Source: Geosporobacter subterraneus DSM 17957 (GTDB lineage: Bacteria > Bacillota > Clostridia > Peptostreptococcales > Thermotaleaceae). Taken from it: a stretch of 64,000 nucleotides of DNA. The notes beneath the pieces are model-generated. The model was given only the letters and a program-made list of their open reading frames with translations, searched no databases and had not been told where the DNA came from. Positions 36,755 through 46,780 of the stretch are shown one piece after another (position 1 is the first letter of the stretch; each line of letters opens with the position of its first letter). Location: NCBI RefSeq assembly GCF_900142145.1, contig NZ_FQZV01000015.1, forward strand, positions 1-64,000, given 5' to 3'. A program made the position numbers and the translations under genes.

Positions 36755-37651
36755 TTAAGTCAGAACATCTGGATGCAACAATGCACGATAGTCCCCATTC
36801 GATGAAAGCTCTTTAGTATAGATACCTATAATAATATTTGTTATACTTCTTACTTCATTATTTTCTTCCAACATTACGCTATCAGGCTTAAATCCTATAA
36901 GCATCCCATTTTCTTTTCCTAAAGATTTAAAAGGAATGACCCGAAACCGATTCATCCAATCAGAGGTTTGCAAGATCTTGGACAATAAATCTAGATTTAC
37001 TTCCTGAGACTGGTTAAAAAAGTTCTGAATATTCTCCGGCAACAGTTCTTTAATTGCTTCATATTCAACGATAATAACTGGATACTTTGAGAGCGGCTCC
37101 TGCAGCGAGTTGCCCGTATCTATCAATGCGCATATTTTACTTTTCTGGTCCCCAACAGTGATCCAAATAGAGATATATACTTTATTTCGTGATATTTTAA
37201 CCTGGATATATTCCCAACAAAACTTAAGAAGAATATAGGATACAATGCCAGAGTATAGCAGCAACCGAATTGGAAAATTCGCAATGTAAAATACCCCATT
37301 GCTTACAAGCCCGTTGAAATCTGTAAAATAAAATAAGGCAAAAGCCGCGCCGCCAAACATAAAGGATATAAGGTAAAAAATAGCCAGCAGCTTTAGAAAG
37401 TCTTTAAAATGATAAGGTATAAAAGTAATAATAATTATCAGCATAGAGGCTATAATTTTCATAATTGTTGAATATAGAAAACTAAGGGAGGGAAAAAAGA
37501 CAACAAAAGCATATAAAGCGCCCACTGCTGCACCAGTCACAAGCCTAGCTTTCGAAACCTTGAATTTGCTAAAGGTCGCGGTAAGGTAAAGAATAAGCCA
37601 ATTCATCAGTAGATTCTCTAGAAACAAATATTCTCCATATACCTCAAACAT
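36755..37651 (-). CDS. spoIIGA: SpoIIGA, sigma-E processing protease
   Basis: Membrane aspartic protease that activates pro-sigma-E after a signal from SpoIIR. The 298-residue product has five membrane segments in the first 145 residues and a soluble protease domain with the catalytic LIDTGNSL; the aspartate aligns with Asp183 of B. subtilis. The start at 37651 is seven bases after GGAGG; an ATG six bases earlier is too close. It is followed by its substrate gene sigE. Confidence 0.95.
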   Translation of the reverse strand: MFEVYGEYLFLENLLMNWLILYLTATFSKFKVSKARLVTGAAVGALYAFVVFFPSLSFLYSTIMKIIASMLIIIITFIPYHFKDFLKLLAIFYLISFMFGGAAFALFYFTDFNGLVSNGVFYIANFPIRLLLYSGIVSYILLKFCWEYIQVKISRNKVYISIWITVGDQKSKICALIDTGNSLQEPLSKYPVIIVEYEAIKELLPENIQNFFNQSQEVNLDLLSKILQTSDWMNRFRVIPFKSLGKENGMLIGFKPDSVMLEENNEVRSITNIIIGIYTKELSSNGDYRALLHPDVLT

Positions 37652-37720
37652 AAGCATTCCTCCATTATGGAGATAATTCTACTTGATACACATTATTCAA
37701 TTGTCCTATGATTTATGTCT

Positions 37721-37767
37721 ATTATATTAGAATTCCCATTCATTTTTTGTCATTGTGTGAAGTCGAA
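37721..37767 (-). promoter_or_regulatory. Spo0A-type spoIIG promoter
   Basis: On the minus strand ATGACA (37748-37753) and TATAAT (37721-37726) are separated by 21 bases, far longer than normal. The B. subtilis spoIIG promoter has the same odd spacing and needs Spo0A. A 0A-box-like TTCGACT (37761-37767, 6 of 7 to TTCGACA) lies just upstream, and another TGTCGTA at 37800-37806. Confidence 0.65.
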
Positions 37768-37803
37768 TCTCTCCTATCGGGAAAAAAAACTTCCCATAAT
37801 ACG

Positions 37804-37837
37804 ACAAAAGACCGTATCCTGAATTGGATACGGTCTT
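37804..37837 (-). terminator. Hairpin downstream of the spoIIG promoter, ahead of ftsZ end
   Basis: A perfect 12-bp stem AAGACCGTATCC/GGATACGGTCTT with a 6-base loop right after the ftsZ stop (37841). The T-run is short. It should end the ftsZ transcript before the spoIIG promoter. Confidence 0.8.
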
Positions 37838-37840
37838 AAA

Positions 37841-38920
37841 TTATCTCTTTTTTCTTAAGAAAGTAGGAATATCTAAATCATCTTGAATCGGTTGGTGATC
37901 CTCATCCTTATGCTTGTTCAATCCGGTATCCTTATCTAACAAAGGTACCTTCATGCCACCGGGTTTTTGATTCTCGAAGCCTGTAGCAATAACGGTGATC
38001 CGGATTTCATCCTTTAGATCCTCATCAATTACAGCACCAAAAATAATATTGGCATCAGGGTCTGCAGCCTGAGCTACCAGTTCGGCCGCTTCATTCACTT
38101 CAAAGAGTCCTAAATTGGAACCTCCTGTAATATTCAGCAACACACCCTTTGCTCCCTGAATAGAAGTTTCTAGCAGTGGGCTATGTATGGCCTGCTTCGC
38201 TGCTTCAGTAGCTCTGTTCTCACCGCTTGCTCTTCCTATTCCCATGTGAGCCAAACCCTGCTCAAACATAATGGTTTTTACATCGGCAAAGTCAAGATTT
38301 ACAAGACCTGGCACGGCAATCAAATCAGAAATACCCTGAACACCTTGGCGTAATACATCATCGGCCATTTTAAATGCATCCATGATAGATGTCTTTTTCT
38401 CGACCACTTGAAGCAGTCTGTCATTTGGGATCGTAACCAGGGTATCTACCTTTCCTTTTAGTTCCTCGATTCCTTGTTCAGCATGCTGCATTCTTCTCTT
38501 TCCTTCAAAGGTAAAAGGCTTTGTAACAACCCCTACGGTTAGTATGCCCATCTCCTTTGCAATCTGTGCAACAATCGGTGCAGCACCGGTTCCTGTTCCA
38601 CCACCCATACCAGAGGTAACAAACACCATATCTGCCCCCTGTAATGCTTGATGTATATCTTCTCTGCTTTCCTCAGCTGCTTTTCTACCGATTTCTGGAT
38701 TTGCTCCCGCACCTAAACCCTTTGTTAACTTCTCTCCTATTTGGATTCTATATTCGGCCTTAGATGTAAATAGGGCCTGTTTATCCGTATTAACAGCTAT
38801 AAACTGGACTCCTTTTAGTTGGGATTCTATCATTCTATTGACAGCGTTGTTACCTCCACCACCAACACCGATTACTTTTATCTGAGCAAATTGCTCCATA
38901 TCAACATCAAATTCTAACAC
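37841..38920 (-). CDS. ftsZ: FtsZ, tubulin-like division protein
   Basis: GTPase that builds the division ring. The 359 residues show the T-loop [11 protein letters not shown] near residue 20, the tubulin signature [10 protein letters not shown] near 106, and a short C-terminal tail ending [10 protein letters not shown] that binds partners such as SepF. The start is GTG with GGGGG ahead. It has its own promoter candidate and terminator. I find no ftsA next to it, so SepF is the likely membrane anchor. Confidence 0.97.
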   Translation of the reverse strand: MLEFDVDMEQFAQIKVIGVGGGGNNAVNRMIESQLKGVQFIAVNTDKQALFTSKAEYRIQIGEKLTKGLGAGANPEIGRKAAEESREDIHQALQGADMVFVTSGMGGGTGTGAAPIVAQIAKEMGILTVGVVTKPFTFEGKRRMQHAEQGIEELKGKVDTLVTIPNDRLLQVVEKKTSIMDAFKMADDVLRQGVQGISDLIAVPGLVNLDFADVKTIMFEQGLAHMGIGRASGENRATEAAKQAIHSPLLETSIQGAKGVLLNITGGSNLGLFEVNEAAELVAQAADPDANIIFGAVIDEDLKDEIRITVIATGFENQKPGGMKVPLLDKDTGLNKHKDEDHQPIQDDLDIPTFLRKKR

Positions 38921-38949
38921 AAAATTACCCCCTTCATACGGCTACGAAA

Positions 38950-38977
38950 ATATTATGAGATCGTTAGTTCAAATCAA
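38950..38977 (-). promoter_or_regulatory. Candidate ftsZ promoter
   Basis: TTGATT (38972-38977) and TAATAT (38950-38955) with a 16-base spacer on the minus strand, about 30 bases ahead of the ftsZ start. The 218-base gap before ftsZ fits a separate promoter. Confidence 0.45.
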
Positions 38978-39138
38978 TTCATTGAGTTTTAAGTGTTTTT
39001 ATCTATATTTTGGTTCTCAATTCAGATCATTAATGTATCGGCATGTTCTAAAAAAACCTAAAATGAGAATAAATTCAAATAATCCTATAACATATTTCAA
39101 CGTGCTATTAAAATATCCTTTTTTTTGTAACAAAAACT

Positions 39139-39480
39139 TTATTTTTTCGTGATTCTCTCAATGAGGTAACGCCTAATAATTGCAAAGTTTTGGAATAATC
39201 TTCCTCCAAATGCAAATATTGCTGCATAGTAGAGGGGGACACCTAAACGATCGCCGATATAGGCTAGAAAGCCCGCAAGAATGGCATTTCCGAAGAATCC
39301 TGACACAAAAATTGTTGAATGAAATTTTTCCTCCATATGAGACCGAATTGCACCAAAAACAGAATCCAGTGCCGCTAAAATGGCTACTGACATATAAAGC
39401 GAGTATGAGGATGGGTAAGTAATAGGTAAGTAGACACCCAGCAGTACCCCGATCATTAAACCTAAAATTGCAATAATCAC
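39139..39480 (-). CDS. sbp: Small basic protein (Sbp, DUF1290)
   Basis: A short membrane protein with three or four membrane segments. The family motif AALDSVFGAIR and the segment FVSGFFGNAILA are clear, and it ends IRRYLIERITKK. Homologues sit between ylxW/ylxX and ftsA/ftsZ in Bacillus; the role is unknown. The GTG at 39480 (113 residues) is preceded by GAGGGTG; an alternative GTG is at 39489, overlapping the DUF881 gene. Confidence 0.9.
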   Translation of the reverse strand: MIIAILGLMIGVLLGVYLPITYPSSYSLYMSVAILAALDSVFGAIRSHMEEKFHSTIFVSGFFGNAILAGFLAYIGDRLGVPLYYAAIFAFGGRLFQNFAIIRRYLIERITKK

Positions 39481-39481
39481 A

Positions 39482-40207
39482 TTATTCACCCTCTTCTGCT
39501 ACTTTCAAGTAACGATAATTAATATCCTCTTGATACCTTGGAATCTTTACATTTACCACAGGTTTTACATCTATTAATAATCCTATAATTTCTTTAAGAT
39601 AATGGCCTGACTGACCGGGTGCGTAAATAGAAGCTTCCAGTGTCTTTGGATCACCAATTGCCTTTATAATAAAGGGTTGCGCAAAAACCTGGTTGTTAAT
39701 ACGAATTGTATGGCCTGCACAATTGATCTCCGAGATTGAAATAATCCTCTGCCCATTAATAGATAGGGCTTCAGCTCCAGCAGCCTTTAAATCATTGATT
39801 AAATTTAACACATCAATATCATGGACGAGAACATTATTAGGGTTTTCATCTCCAATCAATTCCCTCGTTCCGTCATTTACCGTCAGTACAATCCCTGGCC
39901 CCTCTACACTCTTGAATCCACTGACTAGTTTTTGATTCTCTAACTCCTGTATTAGGGCATCTTTGAAGAGTCCTCCATCGCTTTTTAGCTTCTCGTAGTT
40001 CTCAATAAAGCTGCGCCGCTCTTCAATGACACTTTGGAGATTTTCCATCTCTTTTTTTTCACTCTCTATGGATAGTTTATAGTCATAGATCACCTTTAAT
40101 GGTACATAAAGGTAATCACCGGTTACACTCTTTATCTGAAGTGCAATAAGGAAACCCAACAGAATGCAAAGGATTAAAATATTAAATTTCCAAACATTCA
40201 TTTTCAT
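39482..40207 (-). CDS. DUF881 protein, second copy (YlxX/YlxW-like)
   Basis: A 241-residue protein with one N-terminal membrane helix (about 7-25), a short coiled coil (about 40-75) and an extracytoplasmic DUF881 domain with KSVEGPGIVLTVNDG and AEALSINGQRI. It is a paralogue of the gene just upstream (40225-40956), with the same domain order but clearly different sequence. Both lie between divIB and sbp, as ylxW and ylxX do in Bacillus. The role is unknown; location suggests division or wall work. Confidence 0.88.
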   Translation of the reverse strand: MKMNVWKFNILILCILLGFLIALQIKSVTGDYLYVPLKVIYDYKLSIESEKKEMENLQSVIEERRSFIENYEKLKSDGGLFKDALIQELENQKLVSGFKSVEGPGIVLTVNDGTRELIGDENPNNVLVHDIDVLNLINDLKAAGAEALSINGQRIISISEINCAGHTIRINNQVFAQPFIIKAIGDPKTLEASIYAPGQSGHYLKEIIGLLIDVKPVVNVKIPRYQEDINYRYLKVAEEGE

Positions 40208-40224
40208 TGCATCCACCTCAATGA

Positions 40225-40956
40225 CTATTCCTTTTCTTCTACGGGTTTAGCATATCTAAATTTAATTATCTCATTATATCTAGGTATGGTTACTTCTTCT
40301 TGTTTCTTAATGGACACTTGTAATCCATGGCGCTCTCTCATTTCCCATACAATACCAAAACGAATGTTTAAGGTTGCCTCAAGGGTATCAGGATTCCCTA
40401 TTGCTTTGATAATAAAAGGGGGTGCTGTTGGAACAGAATTAATATTCACATTATTTCCTGCAAGGCTGATTTCAGTTCGAGACACGATTCTTTGATCATT
40501 TACAGAGATTGCCTCTGCTCCTGCATCATTTAATTTATTCAGCAGACTCAACAATAAATCATAATTCAGCATAATCGTGCTATAATCCACTGGAAAGTCA
40601 GGGTCTACCGGCGGATCATCAACGGCTACTATAATGCCGGGGCCTTTTACACTTCTAAGGCCGGAAATAATTTTATATTTTTCTAAATCGGCACTTAAGC
40701 TCTTTATGAGAGCATCCTCTTTTGATTCAGCCTCCTGAATCTCTTTAATCCTAGCCTCTAAAGTATTTACTTCATTTAACAACTGCTGTTTTTCCTGCCT
40801 GATTTTTTTAAGTTCAGCAGCTAGCTCTTGGGCTTTCTGTGCCGGTGCAATCCCTTCCAAGTAATTGGTTTGTACACTCTTGAACTGGAGTGCCAAAACC
40901 AATCCTAAGACAATACACACAATACCTACAGCCAGCTGTCCTTTAATGCTTTTCAT
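40225..40956 (-). CDS. DUF881 protein, first copy (YlxW-like)
   Basis: A 243-residue protein with an N-terminal membrane helix (about 6-24), a longer coiled coil (about 38-78) and a DUF881 domain with RSVKGPGIIVAVDDP and AEAISVNDQRI. The start at 40956 is eight bases after GGAGG. It follows divIB by 13 bases and precedes its paralogue by 17 bases. The tandem pair probably arose by duplication and both keep full open frames. Confidence 0.88.
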   Translation of the reverse strand: MKSIKGQLAVGIVCIVLGLVLALQFKSVQTNYLEGIAPAQKAQELAAELKKIRQEKQQLLNEVNTLEARIKEIQEAESKEDALIKSLSADLEKYKIISGLRSVKGPGIIVAVDDPPVDPDFPVDYSTIMLNYDLLLSLLNKLNDAGAEAISVNDQRIVSRTEISLAGNNVNINSVPTAPPFIIKAIGNPDTLEATLNIRFGIVWEMRERHGLQVSIKKQEEVTIPRYNEIIKFRYAKPVEEKE

Positions 40957-40969
40957 CCCCACATCCTCC

Positions 40970-41713
40970 TTAATCTACAGGTCTATAGGTCGGATTACCA
41001 TCATAGCTGATATCAATAACCCCTCTAGTTATATCTTTACTCTCTAAGTCTTGTAAAATTTTCACTAAAAGGCTTAGCCTATAATCAATATTACTACCCT
41101 CTCCAATTCTACACAATAATGTATCTGTTAGTTTTATCGTATAGTTTTTAGGATCATTGACATCAAGATTTTTTATAGGCATCCCTAGTTGATTGATGCT
41201 TTTAATAATCTCCAAAGCTTTTTCCAGCTTCTGCGGATCCTTTACTTCTAAAGGCTCTCCCTCCATAAAATGGTCAAACTCCAAACCGTAAATGATCTTT
41301 AAGTTTTCAGGATGGGTTTCAGATTTTAGAATCATACCATTCTCGTCTATAAATACATAGGCTCCCATAAATGGAATTGCAGCAATTTCTTCCCGTTCTA
41401 CGATATTTATTGAAATCCTGTTGGGAAGCTTTCTTTTTACTTCTACAGATTTAATATATGGATGTTGCGATAATCCAATTTTCACATCTTTTATTTTCTC
41501 CTTATAGATTTGATTCCCCAAGGTTATGCCTGAGGCTTGTACAATGTCTTCCTGAGACAGTAATACATTACCCTTTATCTCAATAACTTTTATACAAAAA
41601 AAGTCAGTTTTAAAAATAATGATGAAAGAAATAATACAGCATAAAAGCATAACAAATAATATCAATTTTTTTCTTTTTCTTTTTTTGTCAATAAGAGATT
41701 GATTTATGTACAT
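40970..41713 (-). CDS. divIB: DivIB/FtsQ cell division protein
   Basis: A single-pass membrane protein (helix about 15-37) with a POTRA domain (about 38-108, beginning IKVIEIKGN) and a beta domain outside. It joins FtsL and DivIC to regulate septal wall synthesis. The 247 residues match the family. It lies between murA and the DUF881 pair, in the classic dcw place. Confidence 0.92.
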   Translation of the reverse strand: MYINQSLIDKKRKRKKLILFVMLLCCIISFIIIFKTDFFCIKVIEIKGNVLLSQEDIVQASGITLGNQIYKEKIKDVKIGLSQHPYIKSVEVKRKLPNRISINIVEREEIAAIPFMGAYVFIDENGMILKSETHPENLKIIYGLEFDHFMEGEPLEVKDPQKLEKALEIIKSINQLGMPIKNLDVNDPKNYTIKLTDTLLCRIGEGSNIDYRLSLLVKILQDLESKDITRGVIDISYDGNPTYRPVD

Positions 41714-41776
41714 GTTCTCCCACCTTACAGGTTGTCAGCTTCTCTTATTAAATTAAAGAGCAGCTGAAGCTGACTC

Positions 41777-43030
41777 TTAATTTATCCTATATATTTGCGC
41801 ACCTAACTGTTCTAACATTTTGTCAAAACGATCATAGCCTCGCTCTATATGAATAATCTGATCTACAACAGTTGTTCCCTCTGCCGCTAAGCCAGCTAAA
41901 ACTAAAGCAGCCCCTCCTCTTAGATCCTTGGCGCTCAGCTTAGCCCCTGTCAATCTTTTTACACCTTTAACTACAGCTACTCGGCCATCCACCTTAATAT
42001 TGGCACCCATACGCGTTAATTCGCTCACGTGCTTATATCGGTTTTCAAAAATAGTTTCCGTAAATATACTTGTGCCCTTTGCTACTGTCATCAAAGCCAT
42101 AAATTGTGCTTGCATATCTGTAGGAAATCCAGGATAGGGCAGGGTTTTAATCATATCGACAGCCCGGATCTGATTGGGTGTTTTTAACTTGATTTGTCTT
42201 TCCTTTTCTAAGATAAGGCATCCCGACTCTTTCAATTTTGAAAGGATTGGCTGTATATGCTCTGGCACAACATTGTCCAGCGTCACTTCTCCGCCGGTAA
42301 TAGCTACAGCAGCCAGGAATGTACCCGCTACAATTCTATCAGGCATAATATGATGTTCGGCCTTCTGCAAGCGTTCAACCCCTTCTATAACAATCTCACT
42401 GGTACCTGCTCCAGAAACCTTTGCCCCAGTGACATTCAAATAGGTCTGTAGGTCCACAATTTCCGGTTCTTTTGCAGCATTTCTAATTTTTGTCGCACCC
42501 TTTGCCATGACAGCAGCCAGCATTGCGTTCTCTGTGGCACCTACACTAGGGTAATCCAACTGTATTTCGCATCCTCTCAAATCAGAAACTTCGCATTCTA
42601 AAAAGCCGTGGGCCTCATTGATGGTAACCCCAAGTTCCCGCAATGCTTTTAGGTGAAGGTCGATAGGCCTTGGCCCAATTTCGCAACCACCAGGGTAACT
42701 TATCTTAATTTTACCACATCTGGCCAACATTGGCCCCATTAAAAAAATGGAAGATCGCATTTCTCGTACCAAATGCTCCGGGATTTCATGACTGGAGAGG
42801 GTGCTAGAATCAACACTCAAAACGTTGTCCTCAAAAGAAACCTTACACCCTATAGATTTGAGAATCTCGATCATGGTATCTACATCCTTAAGGGCAGGGC
42901 AATCATATAAAATGCTTTCCTTTCCATTTAACACTGTAGCCGCTAAAATAGGTAATACCGCATTTTTGGCACCGCCTATACGCAACTGGCCTATGAGCTT
43001 ATTTCCACCATTTATGACAAATTTACACAC
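41777..43030 (-). CDS. murA: UDP-N-acetylglucosamine 1-carboxyvinyltransferase
   Basis: Transfers enolpyruvate from PEP to UDP-GlcNAc, the first committed step of peptidoglycan synthesis and the target of fosfomycin. The 417-residue enzyme has the PEP-binding Cys116 in GGCEIGPRP and the substrate lysine in GGAKNAVLP. The GTG at 43030 is eight bases after GGAGG; the GTG at 43039 lies inside that site. It is 136 bases from murG, so it may have its own promoter. Confidence 0.96.
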   Translation of the reverse strand: MCKFVINGGNKLIGQLRIGGAKNAVLPILAATVLNGKESILYDCPALKDVDTMIEILKSIGCKVSFEDNVLSVDSSTLSSHEIPEHLVREMRSSIFLMGPMLARCGKIKISYPGGCEIGPRPIDLHLKALRELGVTINEAHGFLECEVSDLRGCEIQLDYPSVGATENAMLAAVMAKGATKIRNAAKEPEIVDLQTYLNVTGAKVSGAGTSEIVIEGVERLQKAEHHIMPDRIVAGTFLAAVAITGGEVTLDNVVPEHIQPILSKLKESGCLILEKERQIKLKTPNQIRAVDMIKTLPYPGFPTDMQAQFMALMTVAKGTSIFTETIFENRYKHVSELTRMGANIKVDGRVAVVKGVKRLTGAKLSAKDLRGGAALVLAGLAAEGTTVVDQIIHIERGYDRFDKMLEQLGAQIYRIN

Positions 43031-43166
43031 ATATTCCACCTCCGAGATGTCTGCTGTTTATATATTAATTAAGCAATAATTAAATGTAATATATAACCAT
43101 CATATGCAGTAAATCCCAAGGTGTTCCTTAAAGCAATCCGAGATTTAAGTATAGGGTATAATATTG

Positions 43167-44276
43167 TTATCTTTTTTGTAAAAGTTCAATAATATTAGAA
43201 TATATCATATCTGTAGCATCAGTTTTCGCAAGCAGTCTGCTTTTCTCACCCATTTCTTCCAGCCGATACTTCTCCTTCATAAAACGATTGAGTAGTTCCA
43301 CAATATTTTTATCATTTAATTCTCTTTCAAGCAATAATACGGCAGCACCCTTTTTTTCTAAAACCCTTCCATTATGTTCTTGGTGATTATTGGTTACATA
43401 TGGAGAAGGAATCAATATAGAAGGCAGTCCCATAGCGGTGATTTCGGCCAATGTGATGGCGCCAGATCTGCAAATGATTAGATCACAAGCTCCCATCAAA
43501 GCAGGCATGTCATGGGCATAAGGTTTGATGATAATATTTTTTCCTATTAGAATATTCTCTTTCTCCAAATCCTTCATAAAGGATTCATAATGACTGCTTC
43601 CCGTGATATGGATCAACTGAAGTTCATCCTTATTATTTAACCTTTTTACAACAGACTTCATCACTTGGTTAATTTTTTCTGCCCCTCGGCTTCCACCAAA
43701 AGACATAACAAGCATACGATCATCCTGTATATTAAGATTGCTTCTACATTTTTTTCGATCAAAATGAATGAACTCTTTTCGAATGGGATTGCCTGTTACG
43801 ACAATCTTGCTGCTATTATGAAAATGCTTTCTCGAATCCTCAAAGCTTACCATAATTCGATCTACAAATTTTCCTAGTATCTTATTGGTAACACCGGGTA
43901 TCACATTTTGTTCATGGATAATGGTTTTAATCTGCATCATTGCAGCTATCCACAGGATCGGTCCACAAACATATCCTCCGGTTCCGATTACGATGTCGGG
44001 CTTAAAGCTCTTAATCACCCTGCGCGCATCCCTCAAACCGGCAAATAAATCCTTAACAGATTTTAGGGTGTCCAGACCCAGTTGCCGTTTAAAACCGCTA
44101 ACTCGTACAATCTCGATTTTATATCCCGCTTCCGGAACCAGTTTATACTCCAATCCTCTTTTTGTACCGACAAATAATATTTCCCAATCTTGATGTTCTT
44201 CTTTAATTCTGTTTGCTATGGCAATGGCCGGATAAATATGTCCTCCTGTTCCACCACCAGCAATGAGGATTCTCAT
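43167..44276 (-). CDS. murG: MurG, lipid II-forming GlcNAc transferase
   Basis: Adds GlcNAc to lipid I on the inner face of the membrane, giving lipid II. The 369 residues have the N-terminal GGGTGGHIYPA loop (7-17), a second glycine-rich segment (MSFGGSRGAEKIN), and the C-terminal donor site with CRSGAITLAEI. It follows ftsW by four bases. Confidence 0.96.
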   Translation of the reverse strand: MRILIAGGGTGGHIYPAIAIANRIKEEHQDWEILFVGTKRGLEYKLVPEAGYKIEIVRVSGFKRQLGLDTLKSVKDLFAGLRDARRVIKSFKPDIVIGTGGYVCGPILWIAAMMQIKTIIHEQNVIPGVTNKILGKFVDRIMVSFEDSRKHFHNSSKIVVTGNPIRKEFIHFDRKKCRSNLNIQDDRMLVMSFGGSRGAEKINQVMKSVVKRLNNKDELQLIHITGSSHYESFMKDLEKENILIGKNIIIKPYAHDMPALMGACDLIICRSGAITLAEITAMGLPSILIPSPYVTNNHQEHNGRVLEKKGAAVLLLERELNDKNIVELLNRFMKEKYRLEEMGEKSRLLAKTDATDMIYSNIIELLQKR

Positions 44277-44280
44277 TTTT

Positions 44281-45384
44281 TCAACTCCTATCTAAGTTCG
44301 AATACCTTGAGATGTTTAGCAATACGCCCATAGCTGCCATGAAAATTGCAAGGGAATTTCCACCCCAACTGATAAAAGGTAAAGGTATCCCCGTAACTGG
44401 CATAGAAGATGTAGCAACAGCAATATTAATAATCACTTGTACACCCACCATTGCTGTAATGCCGGTTGCCAACAGACAGCCGAATAAATCAGGTGCATTG
44501 ATGGCAATTCGAACGCCTCGCCAAATTAAAAGCAAATATAAAATAATAACTGTTAAACAGCCTACAAATCCCAGTTCTTCGCCAATGATGGCAAATATAA
44601 AATCATTTTGAGGTTCGGGTATATACAAATATTTTTGAACGCTTTTTCCTAGTCCTACACCAAAGACCCCCCCAGATCCAAGAGCTAATAAGGACTGAAT
44701 TACTTGATAACCGCTGCCTCTAGGATCGGCAAAAGGGTCTAAGAAGCCTGTAATTCTTCTCATTCGGTAAGGTTCTAACAGGATCATGACCACTAATAAG
44801 CCGGCGCCGACTACTCCCATACCGGCAATATGTCCCCAGCGCATTCCTGCTACGAACATCATAGCTACAATAATAAAAGTTATGGTCATAGCCGTACTAA
44901 GATTCGGCTGCAATATAATTAAGCCAAAATAAATACCTATAATCAGTAAATTTGGCACTACTCCCCTTGTAAAACTTTTAATTTTTTCCGGACTCCTTGA
45001 AAGTCGAGAGGCTACGAAAAAAATGCCGAATATTTTAGCCAACTCTCCCGGCATAATAGTAAAACCGCCTATGCCCAGCCACCTTCTCGCTCCGTTAAAC
45101 TCAATCCCTAAAGGTGTTAATACTAATACCAGAAGTACTAAACTGATAATATACCCATATGGAGCCATTTTCTTATACTTCCAATAGTCAAAATTCATGG
45201 CTGCAATCATACCCAGCAATCCCAAACTAGCCCACATGATCTCCCGCTTCAAGAAATGATAACCATCGTTCATTTTGAAGTATGCATAGGCATAACTTGA
45301 ACTAAAAACCATGATAATTCCTATGGCTACAAGTATTAATACCGTCAACATAAGTGTGAAATCACTGGATTTTTTTTTGGTCAT
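44281..45384 (-). CDS. ftsW: FtsW/SpoVE-type SEDS glycosyltransferase
   Basis: Polymerises lipid II into glycan strands together with a class B PBP. The 367 residues have about ten membrane segments and the SEDS motifs including EPQNDFIFAIIGEELG and the C-terminal PLPFISWGG. It starts within the murD stop (4-base overlap). In spore formers the dcw copy may be SpoVE, the cortex partner of SpoVD; as SpoVD-like PBP is in the same cluster, both names are possible. Confidence 0.92.
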   Translation of the reverse strand: MTKKKSSDFTLMLTVLILVAIGIIMVFSSSYAYAYFKMNDGYHFLKREIMWASLGLLGMIAAMNFDYWKYKKMAPYGYIISLVLLVLVLTPLGIEFNGARRWLGIGGFTIMPGELAKIFGIFFVASRLSRSPEKIKSFTRGVVPNLLIIGIYFGLIILQPNLSTAMTITFIIVAMMFVAGMRWGHIAGMGVVGAGLLVVMILLEPYRMRRITGFLDPFADPRGSGYQVIQSLLALGSGGVFGVGLGKSVQKYLYIPEPQNDFIFAIIGEELGFVGCLTVIILYLLLIWRGVRIAINAPDLFGCLLATGITAMVGVQVIINIAVATSSMPVTGIPLPFISWGGNSLAIFMAAMGVLLNISRYSNLDRS

Positions 45385-46745
45385 TCAATAGACCTCCTTA
45401 ATTTTTCGATGCATTCTTTGAAGTGATTTCCTCTATGTTCATAGCTCTGATACATATCCCAGCTGGCACAAGCAGGAGATAATAGAATGGTGTCTCCTGC
45501 TTGTGCTACTTTATAGGCTGTTACAACCGCATCCTCCATATCCTTTACAATCTGGCAATGATCAAAGCCCATCTGCAGTGCTGTCTCTTTAATCTTATTT
45601 GCGGTTTCTCCGATTAATACCATATACTTCACTTTTCCCTGGAAAGCCTCTATGAATGTTTCAAAACTGTTGCCTTTATCCATTCCGCCAGCTATAAGTA
45701 TAATCGGTTCTTTTACTGCTTCAACTGCTTTAATAGATGCATCAGGATTTGTTCCTTTTGAATCATTAATAAAACGAATACCTGATATTTCGTCAACAAA
45801 TTCAATGCGATGCTCCACGCCCATGAAGGTATTAAGAGTCTTTGCTATAACCTTGCCGTCTATCCCTGCCCAGTAGGCAATAGCTGTAGCTGCCAAGGCA
45901 TTTTCAAGGTTATGGGCACCGGGGATTTTTAACTCCTCAACGTGACAAATTTCTTCTTTTACGCCATTCTTGCGAACCACAATCTTTCCTTCCTCTACAA
46001 AGGCACCTTCCTCCAAAACCTCTTTTCTACTGAAGAAAATAACCTGAGACTTGGCTCTTACCTTAAGTTTACAGGTTTCCTCATCATCCCTGTTCAATAC
46101 AAGAATATCATTAGCTGTTTGATTTATAAAAATATTTGCTTTAGCATCAATATAGTTTTTCATGGTTTTATGTCTATTTAAATGATCTGGTGTAATATTT
46201 AATATAGCAGCTATGTATGGCTTAAATTCAATGATGCTCTCTAACTGAAAGCTGCTAACCTCTGTAACCATTACAGCATCGCTGCTGGCCTCTAAACTTT
46301 TAGACACCGCTGCAACCCCTATATTTCCAACCACATAAGTTTCTTTTTTTGCATTTTGAAATATCTCTCCAGTTAATGCTGTAGTAGTGGTTTTTCCATT
46401 TGTTCCGGTAATAGCAACAAAATCTGCAGCACATAGCTGATAGGCCAGCTCTAGTTCTCCGATAACAGGAACTTCCTGTCCTCTAGCCTCGGTTAAAAAA
46501 GGTAGATCTGTTGGTACCCCTGGACTCAATACAATAAAATCATATTGGCTGACTTTTTCGGGGTGACTTCCAAGAATCATGTGTATCTGATCTGTTTGGA
46601 TTTGTTCAAGTACTTCTTTTAATGCATCCTCTTGTTTTATATCATTAATTGTTATTTCAGCACCTAGACTTAATAATGTATTAACTGTTGGAATTCCTGA
46701 TGTGGCCAAACCTACGACTAACACCTTTCTGCCTTTTATCTCCAA
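45381..46745 (-). CDS. murD: UDP-N-acetylmuramoylalanine--D-glutamate ligase
   Basis: Adds D-glutamate to UDP-MurNAc-L-alanine with ATP. The 454-residue product starts with a UDP-binding fold (KVLVVGLATSG) and has the ATP loop GTNGKTTTT and the C-terminal ligand domain. The start is TTG at 46745 with AGGTG seven bases ahead; the frame extends 40 codons further upstream but overlaps mraY there, so the long form is not credible. Confidence 0.95.
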   Translation of the reverse strand: MEIKGRKVLVVGLATSGIPTVNTLLSLGAEITINDIKQEDALKEVLEQIQTDQIHMILGSHPEKVSQYDFIVLSPGVPTDLPFLTEARGQEVPVIGELELAYQLCAADFVAITGTNGKTTTTALTGEIFQNAKKETYVVGNIGVAAVSKSLEASSDAVMVTEVSSFQLESIIEFKPYIAAILNITPDHLNRHKTMKNYIDAKANIFINQTANDILVLNRDDEETCKLKVRAKSQVIFFSRKEVLEEGAFVEEGKIVVRKNGVKEEICHVEELKIPGAHNLENALAATAIAYWAGIDGKVIAKTLNTFMGVEHRIEFVDEISGIRFINDSKGTNPDASIKAVEAVKEPIILIAGGMDKGNSFETFIEAFQGKVKYMVLIGETANKIKETALQMGFDHCQIVKDMEDAVVTAYKVAQAGDTILLSPACASWDMYQSYEHRGNHFKECIEKLRRSIE

Positions 46746-46780
46746 ATTCTGACACCTGCTTTCATGAGAATATTTATTTT

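Noticed and set aside
39482-40956. Two neighbouring DUF881 frames seen as one broken gene
   Set aside because: Each has its own ribosome site, membrane helix and full DUF881 domain, so they are tandem paralogues, not a frameshifted gene.
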